This document shows positions 17,715 through 26,472 of a stretch of 64,000 bases of DNA, one piece after another (positions within the stretch are counted from its first letter, which is position 1; every line of letters begins with the position of its first letter). The notes beneath the pieces were generated by a model. The model was not told where the DNA came from, searched no databases, and worked only from the letters and a program-made list of their open reading frames with translations. The stretch spans positions 2,170,001 to 2,234,000 of the forward strand of contig NZ_CP045701.2 of NCBI RefSeq assembly GCF_009601685.2, read 5' to 3'. A program made the position numbers and the translations under genes. The stretch comes from Pseudomonas brassicacearum. Lineage in GTDB: Bacteria > Pseudomonadota > Gammaproteobacteria > Pseudomonadales > Pseudomonadaceae.

Positions 17715-17742
17715 CATAAGCCAGCCTTCGCGCTGGCTTATG
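17715..17742 (+). terminator. hairpin between tig and clpP (attenuator-like)
   Basis: CATAAGCCAGC and GCTGGCTTATG form an 11-bp stem around CTTCGC. There is no T-run after it, so it may stabilise the tig mRNA 3' end or act as a weak attenuator rather than a full terminator. Confidence 0.55.
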
Positions 17743-17781
17743 CGTATTCAAGACATAACTATTTGGGAGTGACTGCGAGAC

Positions 17782-18423
17782 ATGTCCCGCAATTCTTTTT
17801 ATCAGCAGAGCTCTGACATCCAGGCCGCAGGCGGCCTGGTCCCGATGGTTATCGAGCAGTCCGCCCGCGGCGAACGTGCCTATGACATCTACTCGCGTCT
17901 GCTCAAGGAACGCGTCATCTTCCTGATCGGCCCCGTTGAAGACTACATGGCCAACCTGGTCGCGGCGCAGCTGTTGTTCCTTGAAGCGGAAAACCCGGAC
18001 AAGGATATCCATCTGTACATCAACTCACCTGGCGGTTCGGTGACTGCGGGCATGTCGATCTACGACACCATGCAGTTCATCAAGCCTGACGTTTCCACCA
18101 TCTGCATCGGCCAGGCCTGCAGCATGGGCGCCTTCCTGCTCGCCGGCGGCGCAGCGGGCAAGCGTCACTGCCTGCCTAACTCGCGGATGATGATTCACCA
18201 GCCATTGGGCGGCTTCCAGGGCCAGGCGTCGGATATCGACATCCATGCCAAGGAAATCCTCCACATTCGTTCGCGCCTGAACTCGTTGCTGGCCCATCAT
18301 ACCGGCCAAAGCCTCGAAACCATTGAGCGTGACACCGAGCGTGACAACTTCATGAGCGCCGAGCGTGCAGCCGAATATGGCCTGATCGACTCCGTGATCA
18401 ACAAGCGTCAAATGCCTGCCTAA
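17782..18423 (+). CDS. clpP: ATP-dependent Clp protease proteolytic subunit
   Basis: A 213-aa serine protease forming the 14-mer barrel that degrades proteins fed by ClpX or ClpA. The catalytic triad is at Ser114 (GQACSMGAF), His139 (MIHQPLGG) and Asp188 (ERDNFMSA). The N-terminal propeptide region is followed by [23 protein letters not shown], typical of housekeeping ClpP. GGGAGTGACTGCGAG lies just ahead of the ATG. It is between tig and clpX on the same strand. Confidence 0.98.
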   Translation: MSRNSFYQQSSDIQAAGGLVPMVIEQSARGERAYDIYSRLLKERVIFLIGPVEDYMANLVAAQLLFLEAENPDKDIHLYINSPGGSVTAGMSIYDTMQFIKPDVSTICIGQACSMGAFLLAGGAAGKRHCLPNSRMMIHQPLGGFQGQASDIDIHAKEILHIRSRLNSLLAHHTGQSLETIERDTERDNFMSAERAAEYGLIDSVINKRQMPA

Positions 18424-18462
18424 GCCGCTCAAAATGCAGGTGGTTGGGATGACCGGCCGCCT

Positions 18463-18482
18463 GCGGGCTTGAAAAAGCCCGC
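18463..18482 (+). terminator. hairpin between clpP and clpX
   Basis: GCGGGCTT and AAGCCCGC pair around a GAAA tetraloop, without a following T-run. Likely an mRNA processing or partial-termination site. Confidence 0.5.
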
Positions 18483-18530
18483 AATTGCCTTCATCTTGTG
18501 TTGCAAGCCTATCGGATTTGGATCGATCGA

Positions 18531-19814
18531 ATGACTGACACCCGCAACGGCGAGGACAACGGCAAACTGCTTTATTGCTCCTTCTGTGGCAAAAGCCAGC
18601 ATGAAGTGCGCAAATTGATTGCCGGCCCCTCGGTCTTCATTTGCGACGAGTGCGTCGACCTGTGCAATGACATCATCCGCGAGGAGGTGCAGGAAGCCCA
18701 GGCCGAGAGCAGCGCGCATAAATTGCCTTCGCCTAAAGAAATCAGCGGCATCCTTGATCAGTATGTGATTGGTCAGGAACGTGCAAAAAAGGTACTGGCC
18801 GTAGCGGTGTACAACCACTACAAGCGCCTGAACCAACGTGACAAGAAGAATGACGAGGTCGAACTCGGCAAGAGCAACATCCTGCTGATCGGCCCGACAG
18901 GCTCGGGTAAGACCCTGCTTGCCGAAACCCTGGCCCGCTTGCTGAACGTTCCGTTCACCATCGCCGACGCAACCACCCTCACCGAGGCTGGTTATGTAGG
19001 TGAAGATGTCGAGAACATTATTCAGAAGTTGTTGCAGAAGTGCGACTACGATGTGGAAAAGGCCCAGATGGGCATTGTCTACATCGACGAAATCGACAAG
19101 ATTTCCCGCAAGTCCGACAACCCGTCCATCACCCGGGATGTTTCCGGTGAGGGCGTGCAGCAGGCCTTGCTCAAGTTGATCGAAGGTACGGTCGCTTCCG
19201 TTCCACCCCAAGGTGGTCGCAAGCATCCGCAGCAGGAATTCCTGCAAGTCGACACCCGTAACATCCTGTTCATCTGCGGTGGTGCGTTCTCCGGCCTGGA
19301 AAAGGTTATTCAAAACCGTTCCACCCGTGGTGGCATCGGTTTCAACGCCGAAGTGCGCAGCAAGGAAGAAGGCAAGAAAGTCGGTGAATCCCTGCGTGAA
19401 GTCGAGCCTGACGATTTGGTCAAGTTTGGCCTGATCCCGGAATTCGTCGGTCGTCTGCCGGTCCTGGCGACGCTGGACGAGCTGGATGAAGCGGCGTTGA
19501 TGCAGATCCTGACCGAGCCGAAAAACGCCCTGACCAAGCAGTATGCCAAGCTGTTCGAAATGGAAGGTGTAGACCTGGAATTCCGTTCCGACGCGCTGAA
19601 ATCGGTCGCAAAACGTGCCCTGGAGCGCAAGACCGGTGCCCGTGGATTGCGTTCGATTCTCGAAGGCGTATTGCTCGACACGATGTATGAGATCCCCTCG
19701 CAGTCCGAGGTGAGTAAAGTCGTGATCGATGAAAGCGTTATAGAAGGCAAGTCCAAGCCACTGTATATCTATGAAAACAGTGAGCCGGCTGCCAAGGCCG
19801 CACCGGACGCTTAA
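18531..19814 (+). CDS. clpX: ATP-dependent Clp protease ATP-binding subunit ClpX
   Basis: A 427-aa AAA+ unfoldase that delivers substrates to ClpP. The N-terminal C4 zinc finger is CSFCGKSQ followed by [10 protein letters not shown]. Walker A is GPTGSGKT near residue 122, Walker B is VYIDEIDKI, and the [15 protein letters not shown] pore/sensor region and C-terminal sensor-2 ([10 protein letters not shown]) follow. The ATG at 18531 matches the usual start [21 protein letters not shown] terminator separates it from lon. Confidence 0.98.
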   Translation: MTDTRNGEDNGKLLYCSFCGKSQHEVRKLIAGPSVFICDECVDLCNDIIREEVQEAQAESSAHKLPSPKEISGILDQYVIGQERAKKVLAVAVYNHYKRLNQRDKKNDEVELGKSNILLIGPTGSGKTLLAETLARLLNVPFTIADATTLTEAGYVGEDVENIIQKLLQKCDYDVEKAQMGIVYIDEIDKISRKSDNPSITRDVSGEGVQQALLKLIEGTVASVPPQGGRKHPQQEFLQVDTRNILFICGGAFSGLEKVIQNRSTRGGIGFNAEVRSKEEGKKVGESLREVEPDDLVKFGLIPEFVGRLPVLATLDELDEAALMQILTEPKNALTKQYAKLFEMEGVDLEFRSDALKSVAKRALERKTGARGLRSILEGVLLDTMYEIPSQSEVSKVVIDESVIEGKSKPLYIYENSEPAAKAAPDA

Positions 19815-19833
19815 GCGTCCCGCTGCCGGAACA

Positions 19834-19862
19834 AAGAAGGGGCCTTCGGGCCCCTTTGCTTT
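19834..19862 (+). terminator. terminator after clpX
   Basis: AAGGGGCC-TTCG-GGCCCCTT, an 8-bp stem closed by a stable TTCG tetraloop and followed by TTGCTTTT. Confidence 0.88.
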
Positions 19863-19888
19863 TAGCGCGTTTTAGACGTGTCTTAGCG

Positions 19889-19917
19889 CTTGTTTTTTTT
19901 CAAGGCTGCCCCCATCT
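19889..19917 (+). promoter_or_regulatory. candidate sigma-32 (heat-shock) promoter of lon
   Basis: CTTGTTT (-35-like, 19889-19895) lies 14 bp before CCCCATCT (19910-19917), which matches the CCCCATnT heat-shock -10. Transcription would begin about 50 bp before the lon ATG. Confidence 0.55.
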
Positions 19918-19975
19918 TGGTTTCAAGCTTACTTCCATCTGTTTCCGGCCCGAGGGCCGCCGTAGAGGCGAAATC

Positions 19976-22372
19976 ATGAAGACAACCATCGAATTGCCTC
20001 TCCTGCCATTGCGCGATGTCGTGGTGTATCCGCACATGGTTATCCCGCTGTTCGTGGGGCGCGAGAAGTCCATCGAAGCCCTTGAGGCTGCGATGACGGG
20101 TGACAAGCAGATTCTGCTGCTGGCTCAGAGAAATCCAGCCGACGATGATCCCGGCGAAGACGCACTGTATCGCGTAGGTACGATTGCAACGGTTCTGCAA
20201 TTGCTCAAGCTGCCCGACGGCACCGTCAAGGTCTTGGTCGAAGGCGAGCAGCGCGGTGCTATCGAGCGTTTCAGCGAAGTGGACGGCCATTGCCGGGCCG
20301 AGGTGTCGCTGATCGAAGAGGTCGATGCGCCCGAGCGTGAATCAGAGGTGTTTGTCCGCAGCCTGCTGTCGCAGTTCGAACAATACGTGCAACTGGGCAA
20401 GAAGGTGCCTGCAGAGGTCCTGTCGTCGCTTAACAGCATCGATGAGCCGGGACGGCTGGTTGATACGATGGCGGCCCATATGGCCCTCAAGATCGAGCAG
20501 AAGCAGGAAATTCTCGAAATCATTGATTTGTCGGCCCGTGTCGAACACGTGCTGGCACTGCTCGACGGCGAAATCGATCTGTTGCAGGTCGAGAAACGCA
20601 TTCGCGGTCGTGTGAAGAAGCAAATGGAGCGCAGTCAGCGCGAGTACTACCTGAATGAGCAGATGAAGGCCATTCAGAAAGAGCTGGGCGATGGCGACGA
20701 AGGCCACAACGAAATCGAAGAGCTGAAAAAACGCATCGATGCCGCCGGCTTGCCCAAGGATGCACTGGCCAAGGCCCAGGCCGAGCTGAACAAGCTCAAG
20801 CAAATGTCGCCGATGTCTGCTGAGGCCACCGTGGTGCGCTCCTACATCGACTGGTTGGTCCAGGTGCCGTGGAAAGCCCAGAGCAAGGTGCGTCTTGACC
20901 TGGCGCGTGCCGAAGACATCCTCGACGCCGACCATTACGGCCTGGAAGAGGTCAAGGAGCGCATCCTTGAATACCTCGCCGTGCAGAAGCGCGTGAAGAA
21001 GATTCGTGGCCCGGTCCTGTGCCTGGTCGGTCCTCCCGGGGTTGGTAAAACCTCCCTTGCGGAGTCGATTGCTCACGCAACCAACCGTAAATTCGTACGC
21101 ATGGCCCTTGGCGGCGTGCGCGACGAGGCGGAAATTCGTGGTCATCGCCGGACCTACATCGGTTCGATGCCGGGAAGATTGATTCAAAAAATGACAAAGG
21201 TCGGCGTGCGCAATCCGCTGTTCCTTTTGGACGAAATCGACAAGATGGGCAGCGACATGCGCGGCGATCCTGCCTCTGCGTTGCTCGAAGTCCTCGATCC
21301 TGAGCAGAATCACAATTTCAACGATCACTACCTGGAGGTCGACTACGACCTGTCGGACGTGATGTTCCTCTGCACCTCCAACTCCATGAACATTCCGCCA
21401 GCATTGCTGGATCGGATGGAGGTGATTCGTCTGCCGGGCTACACCGAGGACGAGAAGATCAACATCGCCGTGAAGTACCTTTCGCCCAAGCAGATCCAGG
21501 CCAACGGCCTGAAAAAAGGCGAGCTGGAATTCGACGAGGAAGCGATTCGCGACATCATCCGCTACTACACCCGCGAAGCCGGTGTACGTGGCCTGGAACG
21601 GCAGATTGCCAAGGTCTGCCGCAAGGCGGTCAAGGAACATGCGCTGGAAAAACGCTTCGCGGTCAAGGTCACTTCGGACCTGCTGGAGCACTTTCTGGGC
21701 GTGCGCAAGTTCCGCTATGGCCTCGCCGAGCAACAGGACCAGATCGGCCAGGTGACTGGCCTGGCCTGGACCCAGGTCGGCGGTGAGTTGCTGACCATCG
21801 AAGCGGCCGTGGTGCCGGGCAAGGGTCAACTGATCAAGACCGGTTCCCTGGGCGACGTGATGGTCGAGTCCATCACTGCGGCGTTGACGGTGGTTCGCAG
21901 CCGCGCCCGGAGCCTGGGCATTCCCCTGGACTTCCATGAGAAGCGCGACACGCATATCCACATGCCTGAAGGGGCTACGCCCAAGGACGGCCCAAGCGCC
22001 GGTGTAGGCATGTGCACGGCGCTGGTCTCGGCACTGACCGGTATTCCGGTGCGCGCCGACGTCGCCATGACGGGTGAAATCACGCTGCGTGGCCAAGTCC
22101 TGGCGATTGGCGGCCTGAAGGAAAAATTGCTGGCGGCACACCGTGGTGGGATCAAGATCGTGATCATTCCTGAAGAGAATGTCCGCGATCTGAAGGAAAT
22201 TCCTGACAACATCAAGCAAGATCTTCAGATCAAACCCGTTAAATGGATTGACGAGGTCCTGCAAATTGCGCTGCAATACGCGCCGGAGCCCTTGCCGGAT
22301 GTGGCTCCTGAGATTGTCGCGAAGGAAGAAAAGCGAGAGTCTGACTCTAAGGAAAGAATTAGCACGCATTAA
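19976..22372 (+). CDS. lon: ATP-dependent protease La (Lon)
   Basis: A 798-aa AAA+ serine protease for damaged proteins and regulators. It has an N-terminal substrate domain starting LPLLPLRDVVVYPHMVIPLFVGR, a coiled-coil middle, and Walker A GPPGVGKT with FLLDEIDKM as Walker B. The C-terminal protease domain carries the Ser674 (GPSAGVGM) / Lys717 (GGLKEKLLAA) dyad. The ATG at 19976 follows AGAGGCG and gives the usual MKTTIELPLLP start. It stands downstream of clpX with its own heat-shock-like promoter. Confidence 0.98.
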   Translation: MKTTIELPLLPLRDVVVYPHMVIPLFVGREKSIEALEAAMTGDKQILLLAQRNPADDDPGEDALYRVGTIATVLQLLKLPDGTVKVLVEGEQRGAIERFSEVDGHCRAEVSLIEEVDAPERESEVFVRSLLSQFEQYVQLGKKVPAEVLSSLNSIDEPGRLVDTMAAHMALKIEQKQEILEIIDLSARVEHVLALLDGEIDLLQVEKRIRGRVKKQMERSQREYYLNEQMKAIQKELGDGDEGHNEIEELKKRIDAAGLPKDALAKAQAELNKLKQMSPMSAEATVVRSYIDWLVQVPWKAQSKVRLDLARAEDILDADHYGLEEVKERILEYLAVQKRVKKIRGPVLCLVGPPGVGKTSLAESIAHATNRKFVRMALGGVRDEAEIRGHRRTYIGSMPGRLIQKMTKVGVRNPLFLLDEIDKMGSDMRGDPASALLEVLDPEQNHNFNDHYLEVDYDLSDVMFLCTSNSMNIPPALLDRMEVIRLPGYTEDEKINIAVKYLSPKQIQANGLKKGELEFDEEAIRDIIRYYTREAGVRGLERQIAKVCRKAVKEHALEKRFAVKVTSDLLEHFLGVRKFRYGLAEQQDQIGQVTGLAWTQVGGELLTIEAAVVPGKGQLIKTGSLGDVMVESITAALTVVRSRARSLGIPLDFHEKRDTHIHMPEGATPKDGPSAGVGMCTALVSALTGIPVRADVAMTGEITLRGQVLAIGGLKEKLLAAHRGGIKIVIIPEENVRDLKEIPDNIKQDLQIKPVKWIDEVLQIALQYAPEPLPDVAPEIVAKEEKRESDSKERISTH

Positions 22373-22396
22373 TACGCATTTGCCTGGGGGGCTTCC

Positions 22397-22426
22397 TTGA
22401 CAGTTTTTTAGAGCCCTTGTTATAAA
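22397..22426 (+). promoter_or_regulatory. sigma-70 promoter of hupB
   Basis: A consensus TTGACA (22397-22402) and TATAAA (22421-22426) are separated by 18 bp, about 95 bp before the hupB start codon, as expected for an abundant nucleoid protein. Confidence 0.75.
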
Positions 22427-22520
22427 GCGGCTCTTAAGTGTCTGCAGGCCATTCAGCACTCGTTTTTGCTTTCACCAAAAAAACTTAGAATCATCTCAAA
22501 TAGATATAAGGGGACTTAGA

Positions 22521-22793
22521 GTGAACAAGTCGGAACTGATTGATGCTATCGCTGCATCCGCTGATATCCCGAAAGCTGCTGCTGGCCGTGCGCTGGACGC
22601 TGTAATCGAATCCGTCACTGGCGCTCTGAAGGCTGGCGACTCTGTTGTTCTGGTTGGTTTCGGCACCTTCTCCGTGACCGATCGTCCTGCTCGTATCGGT
22701 CGCAACCCGCAGACCGGTAAGACGCTGGAAATCGCTGCTGCCAAAAAGCCAGGCTTCAAAGCTGGTAAAGCGCTGAAAGAAGCCGTTAACTAA
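22521..22793 (+). CDS. hupB: DNA-binding protein HU-beta
   Basis: A 90-aa histone-like protein that bends and compacts DNA as a dimer. It opens [19 protein letters not shown] and carries the DNA-binding arm [21 protein letters not shown], with the intercalating Pro in RNPQTG. The end is [17 protein letters not shown]. Length is exactly that of HU. The start (GTG at 22521) follows AAGGGGACTTAGA. It sits between lon and ppiD as in other pseudomonads. Confidence 0.97.
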   Translation: MNKSELIDAIAASADIPKAAAGRALDAVIESVTGALKAGDSVVLVGFGTFSVTDRPARIGRNPQTGKTLEIAAAKKPGFKAGKALKEAVN

Positions 22794-22840
22794 GGTTTCG
22801 TTGAGTTTATCCGGGTCGGGGTCATGCCTGGCTTGGCAGC

Positions 22841-22915
22841 GGAGCGGTAATACGGCCGGTTGCAACCGGTCTGGCACACCAGGGCTTGCAGGTTAGAGTC
22901 CGGTCCGCTCCGCCA
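22841..22915 (+). pseudogene. tRNA-Asp-like relic with anticodon-position GGC
   Basis: This 75-bp stretch keeps both acceptor strands of tRNA-Asp (GGAGCGG-TA and CCGCTCC-G-CCA), with an encoded CCA. It has a T-arm-like GGTTAGAGTCC, in which the invariant C56 is A. The middle is scrambled. The D-stem hardly pairs, and an anticodon-like loop CTGGCAC gives GGC (Ala) rather than GTC (Asp). A terminator follows at once. It reads as a decayed or diverged tRNA gene; I would not count it as a functional tRNA. Confidence 0.55.
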
Positions 22916-22920
22916 GTTAC

Positions 22921-22952
22921 GAGAAGGCGCATCCTCGGATGCGCCTTTCTTC
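22921..22952 (+). terminator. terminator after the tRNA-like relic / hupB
   Basis: AAGGCGCATCC and GGATGCGCCTT pair around a two-base TC gap, followed by TCTTCT; a compact GC-rich hairpin. Confidence 0.75.
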
Positions 22953-23017
22953 TATCCGGATTCTACCCACGCTCCACGGTTGCCTAAATTTGAAGTTCAA
23001 CCGTTTCTGGGGGACGC

Positions 23018-24889
23018 ATGCTGCAGAATATCAGGGACAATTCACAAGGCTGGATTGCCAAGACCATCATCGGGGTCATCGTCGCATTGATGGCGTTGAC
23101 CGGTTTCGATGCCATTTTCAAAGCCACTACCAACAGCAACGAAGCGGCCAAGGTCAACGGCGAAAACATCAGCCAGAACGAGCTGAGCCAGGCGGTCGAC
23201 ATGCAACGCCGTCAGCTCATGCAACAGTTGGGCAAGGATTTCGACGCCTCCCTGCTGGACGAAAAAATGCTGCGCGATTCAGCGCTCAAGGGCCTGATCG
23301 ACCGCAAGTTGTTGCTGCAAGGCGCACACGATGCGAAATTCGCTTTCTCCGAAGCCGCGCTTGATCAAGTGATCTTGCAGACGCCTGAGTTCCAGGTCGA
23401 TGGCAAATTCAGCGCCGAGCGTTTCGATCAGGTCATTCGCCAGTTGGGCTACAGCCGTATGCAGTTCCGCCAGATGCTGGCTCAGGAAATGCTGATCGGT
23501 CAGTTGCGCGCCGGCCTGGCAGGCAGCGGTTTTGTCACCGATGCCCAAGTGCTGGCATTTGCCCGCCTGGAAAAACAGACGCGTGATTTCGCCACCTTGA
23601 ACATCAAGGCCGACCCGGCCTCCGTCAAGCTGACCGATGATGAGGTCAAGGCATACTACGACCAACACGCCAAGGAATTCATGACGCCTGACCAGGTGGT
23701 CATCGATTACCTCGAGCTGAAGAAAGCTTCCTTCTTCGATCAGGTCAGCGTGAAGGACGAAGACTTGCAGGCGGCCTATCAGAAAGAAATCGCCAATCTG
23801 TCCGAACAGCGTCGGGCTGCGCACATCCTGATCGAAGTGAACGACAAGGTGACCGAAGCCCAGGCCAAGGCGAAGATCGAAGAGATCCAGGCTCGCCTGG
23901 CCAAAGGCGAGTCGTTTGAAGCGTTGGCGAAGGAGTTTTCCCAAGACCCGGGTTCGGCCAGCAACGGCGGCGATCTAGGCTACGCTGGTCCTGGCGTTTA
24001 CGATCCGGAATTCGAAAAGGCCTTGTACGCCTTGAACAAGGACCAGGTTTCGGCTCCGGTACGCACCGATTTCGGTCTGCACCTGATCAAGCTGCTGGGT
24101 GTCGAGGCGCCTGAAGTGCCTACGTTTGCCAGTCTCAAGGACAAGCTGACCCGCGAGCTGAAGACCCAGCAGGTGGAGCAGCGTTTCGTTGAGGCGACCA
24201 AGCAACTGGAGGATGCCTCGTTCGAAGCGTCCGACCTGGCGCAACCGGCCCAGGACCTGAAGCTGACCATCCACACGTCGGCCCCTTTCGGTCGTGAAGG
24301 CGGCGAAGGGATTGCGGCCAATCGTGCCGTGGTTACTGCTGCGTTCAGTCCGGAAGTGCTGGATGAGGGTGCCAACAGCACCGCTATCGAGCTGGACCCG
24401 GAAACCGTCGTGGTGCTGCGTGCCAAGGAGCACCGCAAGCCTGAGCAACTGCCGCTGGAAAGCGTGGCAGGGCCGATTCGTGCTCAATTGACCAAGGAGC
24501 ACGCCAGCGCGGCAGCCAAGACCCGGGCCGACGAGTTGATCGCCAGCCTGCGCGACGGCAAGGCAGCACTGGACAAGCCGGTCGACGGCCAAGACTGGAA
24601 AGCCACCCAGGCGGCAACCCGCAACCAGGAAGGCATCGAACCGGCGGTGCTGCAAGCACTGTTCCGCATGCCCAAGCCTGAGTCCAAGGACAAGCCGACG
24701 TTCACCAGCGTGACCTTGCCTGATGGCAGCCTGGTGGTTGTGCGTCTGAACGGCGTGAACGAAGCGGCGGCACCGACTGACGAAGAGAAGGCGGAGTATC
24801 GCCGCTACCTCGCGTCCCGTGTTGGTCAGCAGGACTTTGCGGCGTATCGCAAGCAGTTGGAGAGCCAGGCGGAGATCAAGCGTTTCTAA
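23018..24889 (+). CDS. ppiD: periplasmic folding chaperone / SurA-N and PpiC-type protein PpiD
   Basis: A 623-aa inner-membrane-anchored periplasmic chaperone near the Sec translocon. The N-terminus MLQNIRDNSQGWIAKTIIGVIVALMALTGF has a signal anchor (residues 13-32). A SurA-like N-domain follows, then a parvulin domain around residues 265-360 (AAHILIEV, FEALAKEFSQDPGSASNGGDLGYAGPG, FGLHLIKLLG) and a helical C-terminal domain. The start is ATG, with GGGGGACGC ahead. It closes the proteostasis block. Confidence 0.95.
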   Translation: MLQNIRDNSQGWIAKTIIGVIVALMALTGFDAIFKATTNSNEAAKVNGENISQNELSQAVDMQRRQLMQQLGKDFDASLLDEKMLRDSALKGLIDRKLLLQGAHDAKFAFSEAALDQVILQTPEFQVDGKFSAERFDQVIRQLGYSRMQFRQMLAQEMLIGQLRAGLAGSGFVTDAQVLAFARLEKQTRDFATLNIKADPASVKLTDDEVKAYYDQHAKEFMTPDQVVIDYLELKKASFFDQVSVKDEDLQAAYQKEIANLSEQRRAAHILIEVNDKVTEAQAKAKIEEIQARLAKGESFEALAKEFSQDPGSASNGGDLGYAGPGVYDPEFEKALYALNKDQVSAPVRTDFGLHLIKLLGVEAPEVPTFASLKDKLTRELKTQQVEQRFVEATKQLEDASFEASDLAQPAQDLKLTIHTSAPFGREGGEGIAANRAVVTAAFSPEVLDEGANSTAIELDPETVVVLRAKEHRKPEQLPLESVAGPIRAQLTKEHASAAAKTRADELIASLRDGKAALDKPVDGQDWKATQAATRNQEGIEPAVLQALFRMPKPESKDKPTFTSVTLPDGSLVVVRLNGVNEAAAPTDEEKAEYRRYLASRVGQQDFAAYRKQLESQAEIKRF

Positions 24890-24912
24890 TTGCTTGATGC
24901 TTTTTCAAACCT

Positions 24913-25036
24913 GGTTGTGATGCTGTTCAGTTAGAAAAAACGGCGCTTCTTTTAGAAATGGGGAAGCGTCGTTTTTTTTGGCTTGGGTTTTGGGTTTTGG
25001 GTGTATATCCGTTTCTGCGGTAATGGATATACACAC
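24913..25036 (-). repeat. composite repeat (terminator hairpin + palindrome), copy 2, inverted
   Basis: In order it holds GTGATGCTGTTCAG, the ACGGCGCTTC / GAAGCGTCGT hairpin (24940-24972) and a T/G-rich spacer. The GTGTATATCCGTT palindrome (25001-25034) closes it. This equals the reverse complement of the 13.1-kb copy with scattered differences. Confidence 0.8.
24938..24979 (+). terminator. terminator of ppiD within composite repeat copy 2
   Basis: AAAAAACGGCGCTTC and GAAGCGTCGTTTTTTTT form a hairpin with one G-T pair and an eight-T tail. Confidence 0.8.
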
Positions 25037-25289
25037 TGAACTACGCCGCTCTGAACGTGATATCAAAATCTTCATTAACGGCGCGACTGAACAGCATTAA
25101 GCTAAATCCCGGATTTTTTTGTGTCTGCTTGTTGCTCGGGGCGGGTGTTCGTCGATCTATCAGGCTGGCGTCTTTTTCCTGCAAACAACCCCCAGTAGAC
25201 TTGTAACCCCCTTGAAACAAGATTAGCCACGCTGCCAAGTCGCGTTCTGTTGCACAATACGCCCCGGACCGTTTTTCTCAGGATGTTCA

Positions 25290-26168
25290 ATGTTCAAATC
25301 ATTTCACATGCGCACCGTCGGGCTTGCACTGGTGCTGGCCGTCGCAGCCGGTTGCTCGTCGAAGAAAACCGCCATTTACGAGCACGAGAACTTCGATGAT
25401 TCCGGCACGTTTTCGCGCACTTACCCAGTGAGCGATGCGACGACCTGTGAGGCCGGGCGTAGGGCATTGCTCAGCCAGGGCTACATCATCACCAGCAGCG
25501 ATCCGAAGCTGGTCAGCGGTCACAAGAGTTTCCAGCAAACCGGCGACACCCACATGGAGATCAGTTTCAACCTGGTCTGTGCCGAAGATGGCGGCGCTGG
25601 ACACCGTGCGACCATGTTCGCCAACGCCTTGCAGGACCGTTATGCCCTGAAGAAAATCAACAACTCCGCCAGCCTGGGCGTGGGTGTGCTGGGTTCGGTA
25701 TCGATGCCGATCGGCTCCTCGGATGATTCGATGGTCAAGGTCGCCAGCGAAACCGTGTCCGCGGCCAAGTTCTATGAGCGTTTCTTCGCCTTGGTGGAGC
25801 TGTTCCTGCCTCCCGAGGCGAAGAAAGCTGCCGAGAACGCCGAGAACGCAGAGAAACCGAAAGCTGAACTGGGCGTTCCGGAGTCCAAGGTCGAGCCGGC
25901 TGCCCTAGTGGCCGCTCCAGCGCCCGCACCGGAGCCTGCCCCGGAGCCTGTCGCCCCCGTGCCAGCCACCCCGGTAGAGGAGGCCGCGCCGGCCCCCGTC
26001 GAAACCGCTCCCACGGTGTTGGAGCCCGTCGTACCGCCGAGCGAGCCCGCGCCGATTGCGCCCGAGTCGTTCGAGTCTGCGCCGACGACCGAAACCGTTA
26101 CGCCGCCACCACCGTCCAGCTCATTGCCGGCCCCGACCGAGCCGATCCAGCCGCTTCCGGCATCCTGA
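25290..26168 (+). CDS. DUF2242 lipoprotein with long Pro/Ala/Glu tail
   Basis: A 292-aa predicted lipoprotein whose signal peptide ends AVAAGCSSKK (lipobox AAGC near residue 22). The globular part (residues about 30-175) has FSRTYPVSDATTCEAGRRALLSQGYIITSSDPKLVSGHKSFQ, matching DUF2242. The last 110 residues are low-complexity Pro, Ala, Glu, Val repeats, probably an extended periplasmic spacer through the peptidoglycan. Function is unknown. A second ATG seven codons in (MRTVGLALVL) is an alternative start. A terminator follows. Confidence 0.85.
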   Translation: MFKSFHMRTVGLALVLAVAAGCSSKKTAIYEHENFDDSGTFSRTYPVSDATTCEAGRRALLSQGYIITSSDPKLVSGHKSFQQTGDTHMEISFNLVCAEDGGAGHRATMFANALQDRYALKKINNSASLGVGVLGSVSMPIGSSDDSMVKVASETVSAAKFYERFFALVELFLPPEAKKAAENAENAEKPKAELGVPESKVEPAALVAAPAPAPEPAPEPVAPVPATPVEEAAPAPVETAPTVLEPVVPPSEPAPIAPESFESAPTTETVTPPPPSSSLPAPTEPIQPLPAS

Positions 26169-26238
26169 AGTCCAGTGGCAGGGAGTAACGCCCTGTCACG
26201 CTTCACACGGTAATTTTGCGCCCCTGTGCTACGTTTAA

Positions 26239-26266
26239 TTCATGAAGCCTTTGCTTCATGTTTTGT
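26239..26266 (+). terminator. terminator after the DUF2242 gene
   Basis: CATGAAGC-CTTT-GCTTCATG, an 8-bp stem with a four-base loop followed by TTTTGTT. Confidence 0.75.
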
Positions 26267-26336
26267 TCATAAAGCAGCTTTATGCTGATGCCAGCGCCAT
26301 CAGGTATTGGTTTCAATGACAGGGGAAGGACACGTA

Positions 26337-26423
26337 ATGGATGATTATCAGGAAGAGCTGCTGGAATACCAGGCGTATGAACTGGACACGTTGGAACCCG
26401 CCGAAGATGCGACGGAGTTGTAA
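26337..26423 (+). CDS. 28-aa acidic micro-protein, function unknown
   Basis: The reading frame encodes MDDYQEELLEYQAYELDTLE followed by PAEDATEL and TAA. GGGGAAGGA seven bases ahead of the ATG is a strong ribosome site, and a terminator closes the preceding gene, so it has its own transcript. The peptide has 10 acidic residues and no Lys or Arg. Similar tiny acidic ORFs occur at this place in other pseudomonads as far as I recall, which argues for a real gene. Translation is inferred only. Confidence 0.55.
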   Translation: MDDYQEELLEYQAYELDTLEPAEDATEL

Positions 26424-26472
26424 GCTTCGCTACAAGCTATAAGTAGTAAGCGCAAAACCAGGCTCTGGAGGT

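Larger units (their letters stand above)
24890..25289. other. 400-bp intergenic region
   Basis: The first part is composite repeat copy 2 (24913-25036). In the remaining 250 bp I see no gene, only moderately A/T-rich sequence that presumably includes the promoter of the downstream lipoprotein gene. Confidence 0.6.

Noticed and set aside
15904..18012. 702-codon open frame opposite tRNA-Leu, tig and clpP
   Set aside because: It runs through a tRNA, a terminator and two conserved genes on the other strand; not a plausible gene.
20342..22459. 705-codon open frame on the minus strand opposite lon
   Set aside because: It is antisense to a complete, motif-perfect Lon gene and has GC-rich random composition without recognisable domains; typical shadow of third-position GC bias.
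22841..22915. Calling this a functional tRNA
   Set aside because: Although acceptor and CCA are present, the D-stem does not pair and the invariant T-loop C56 is missing; reported as a relic instead.
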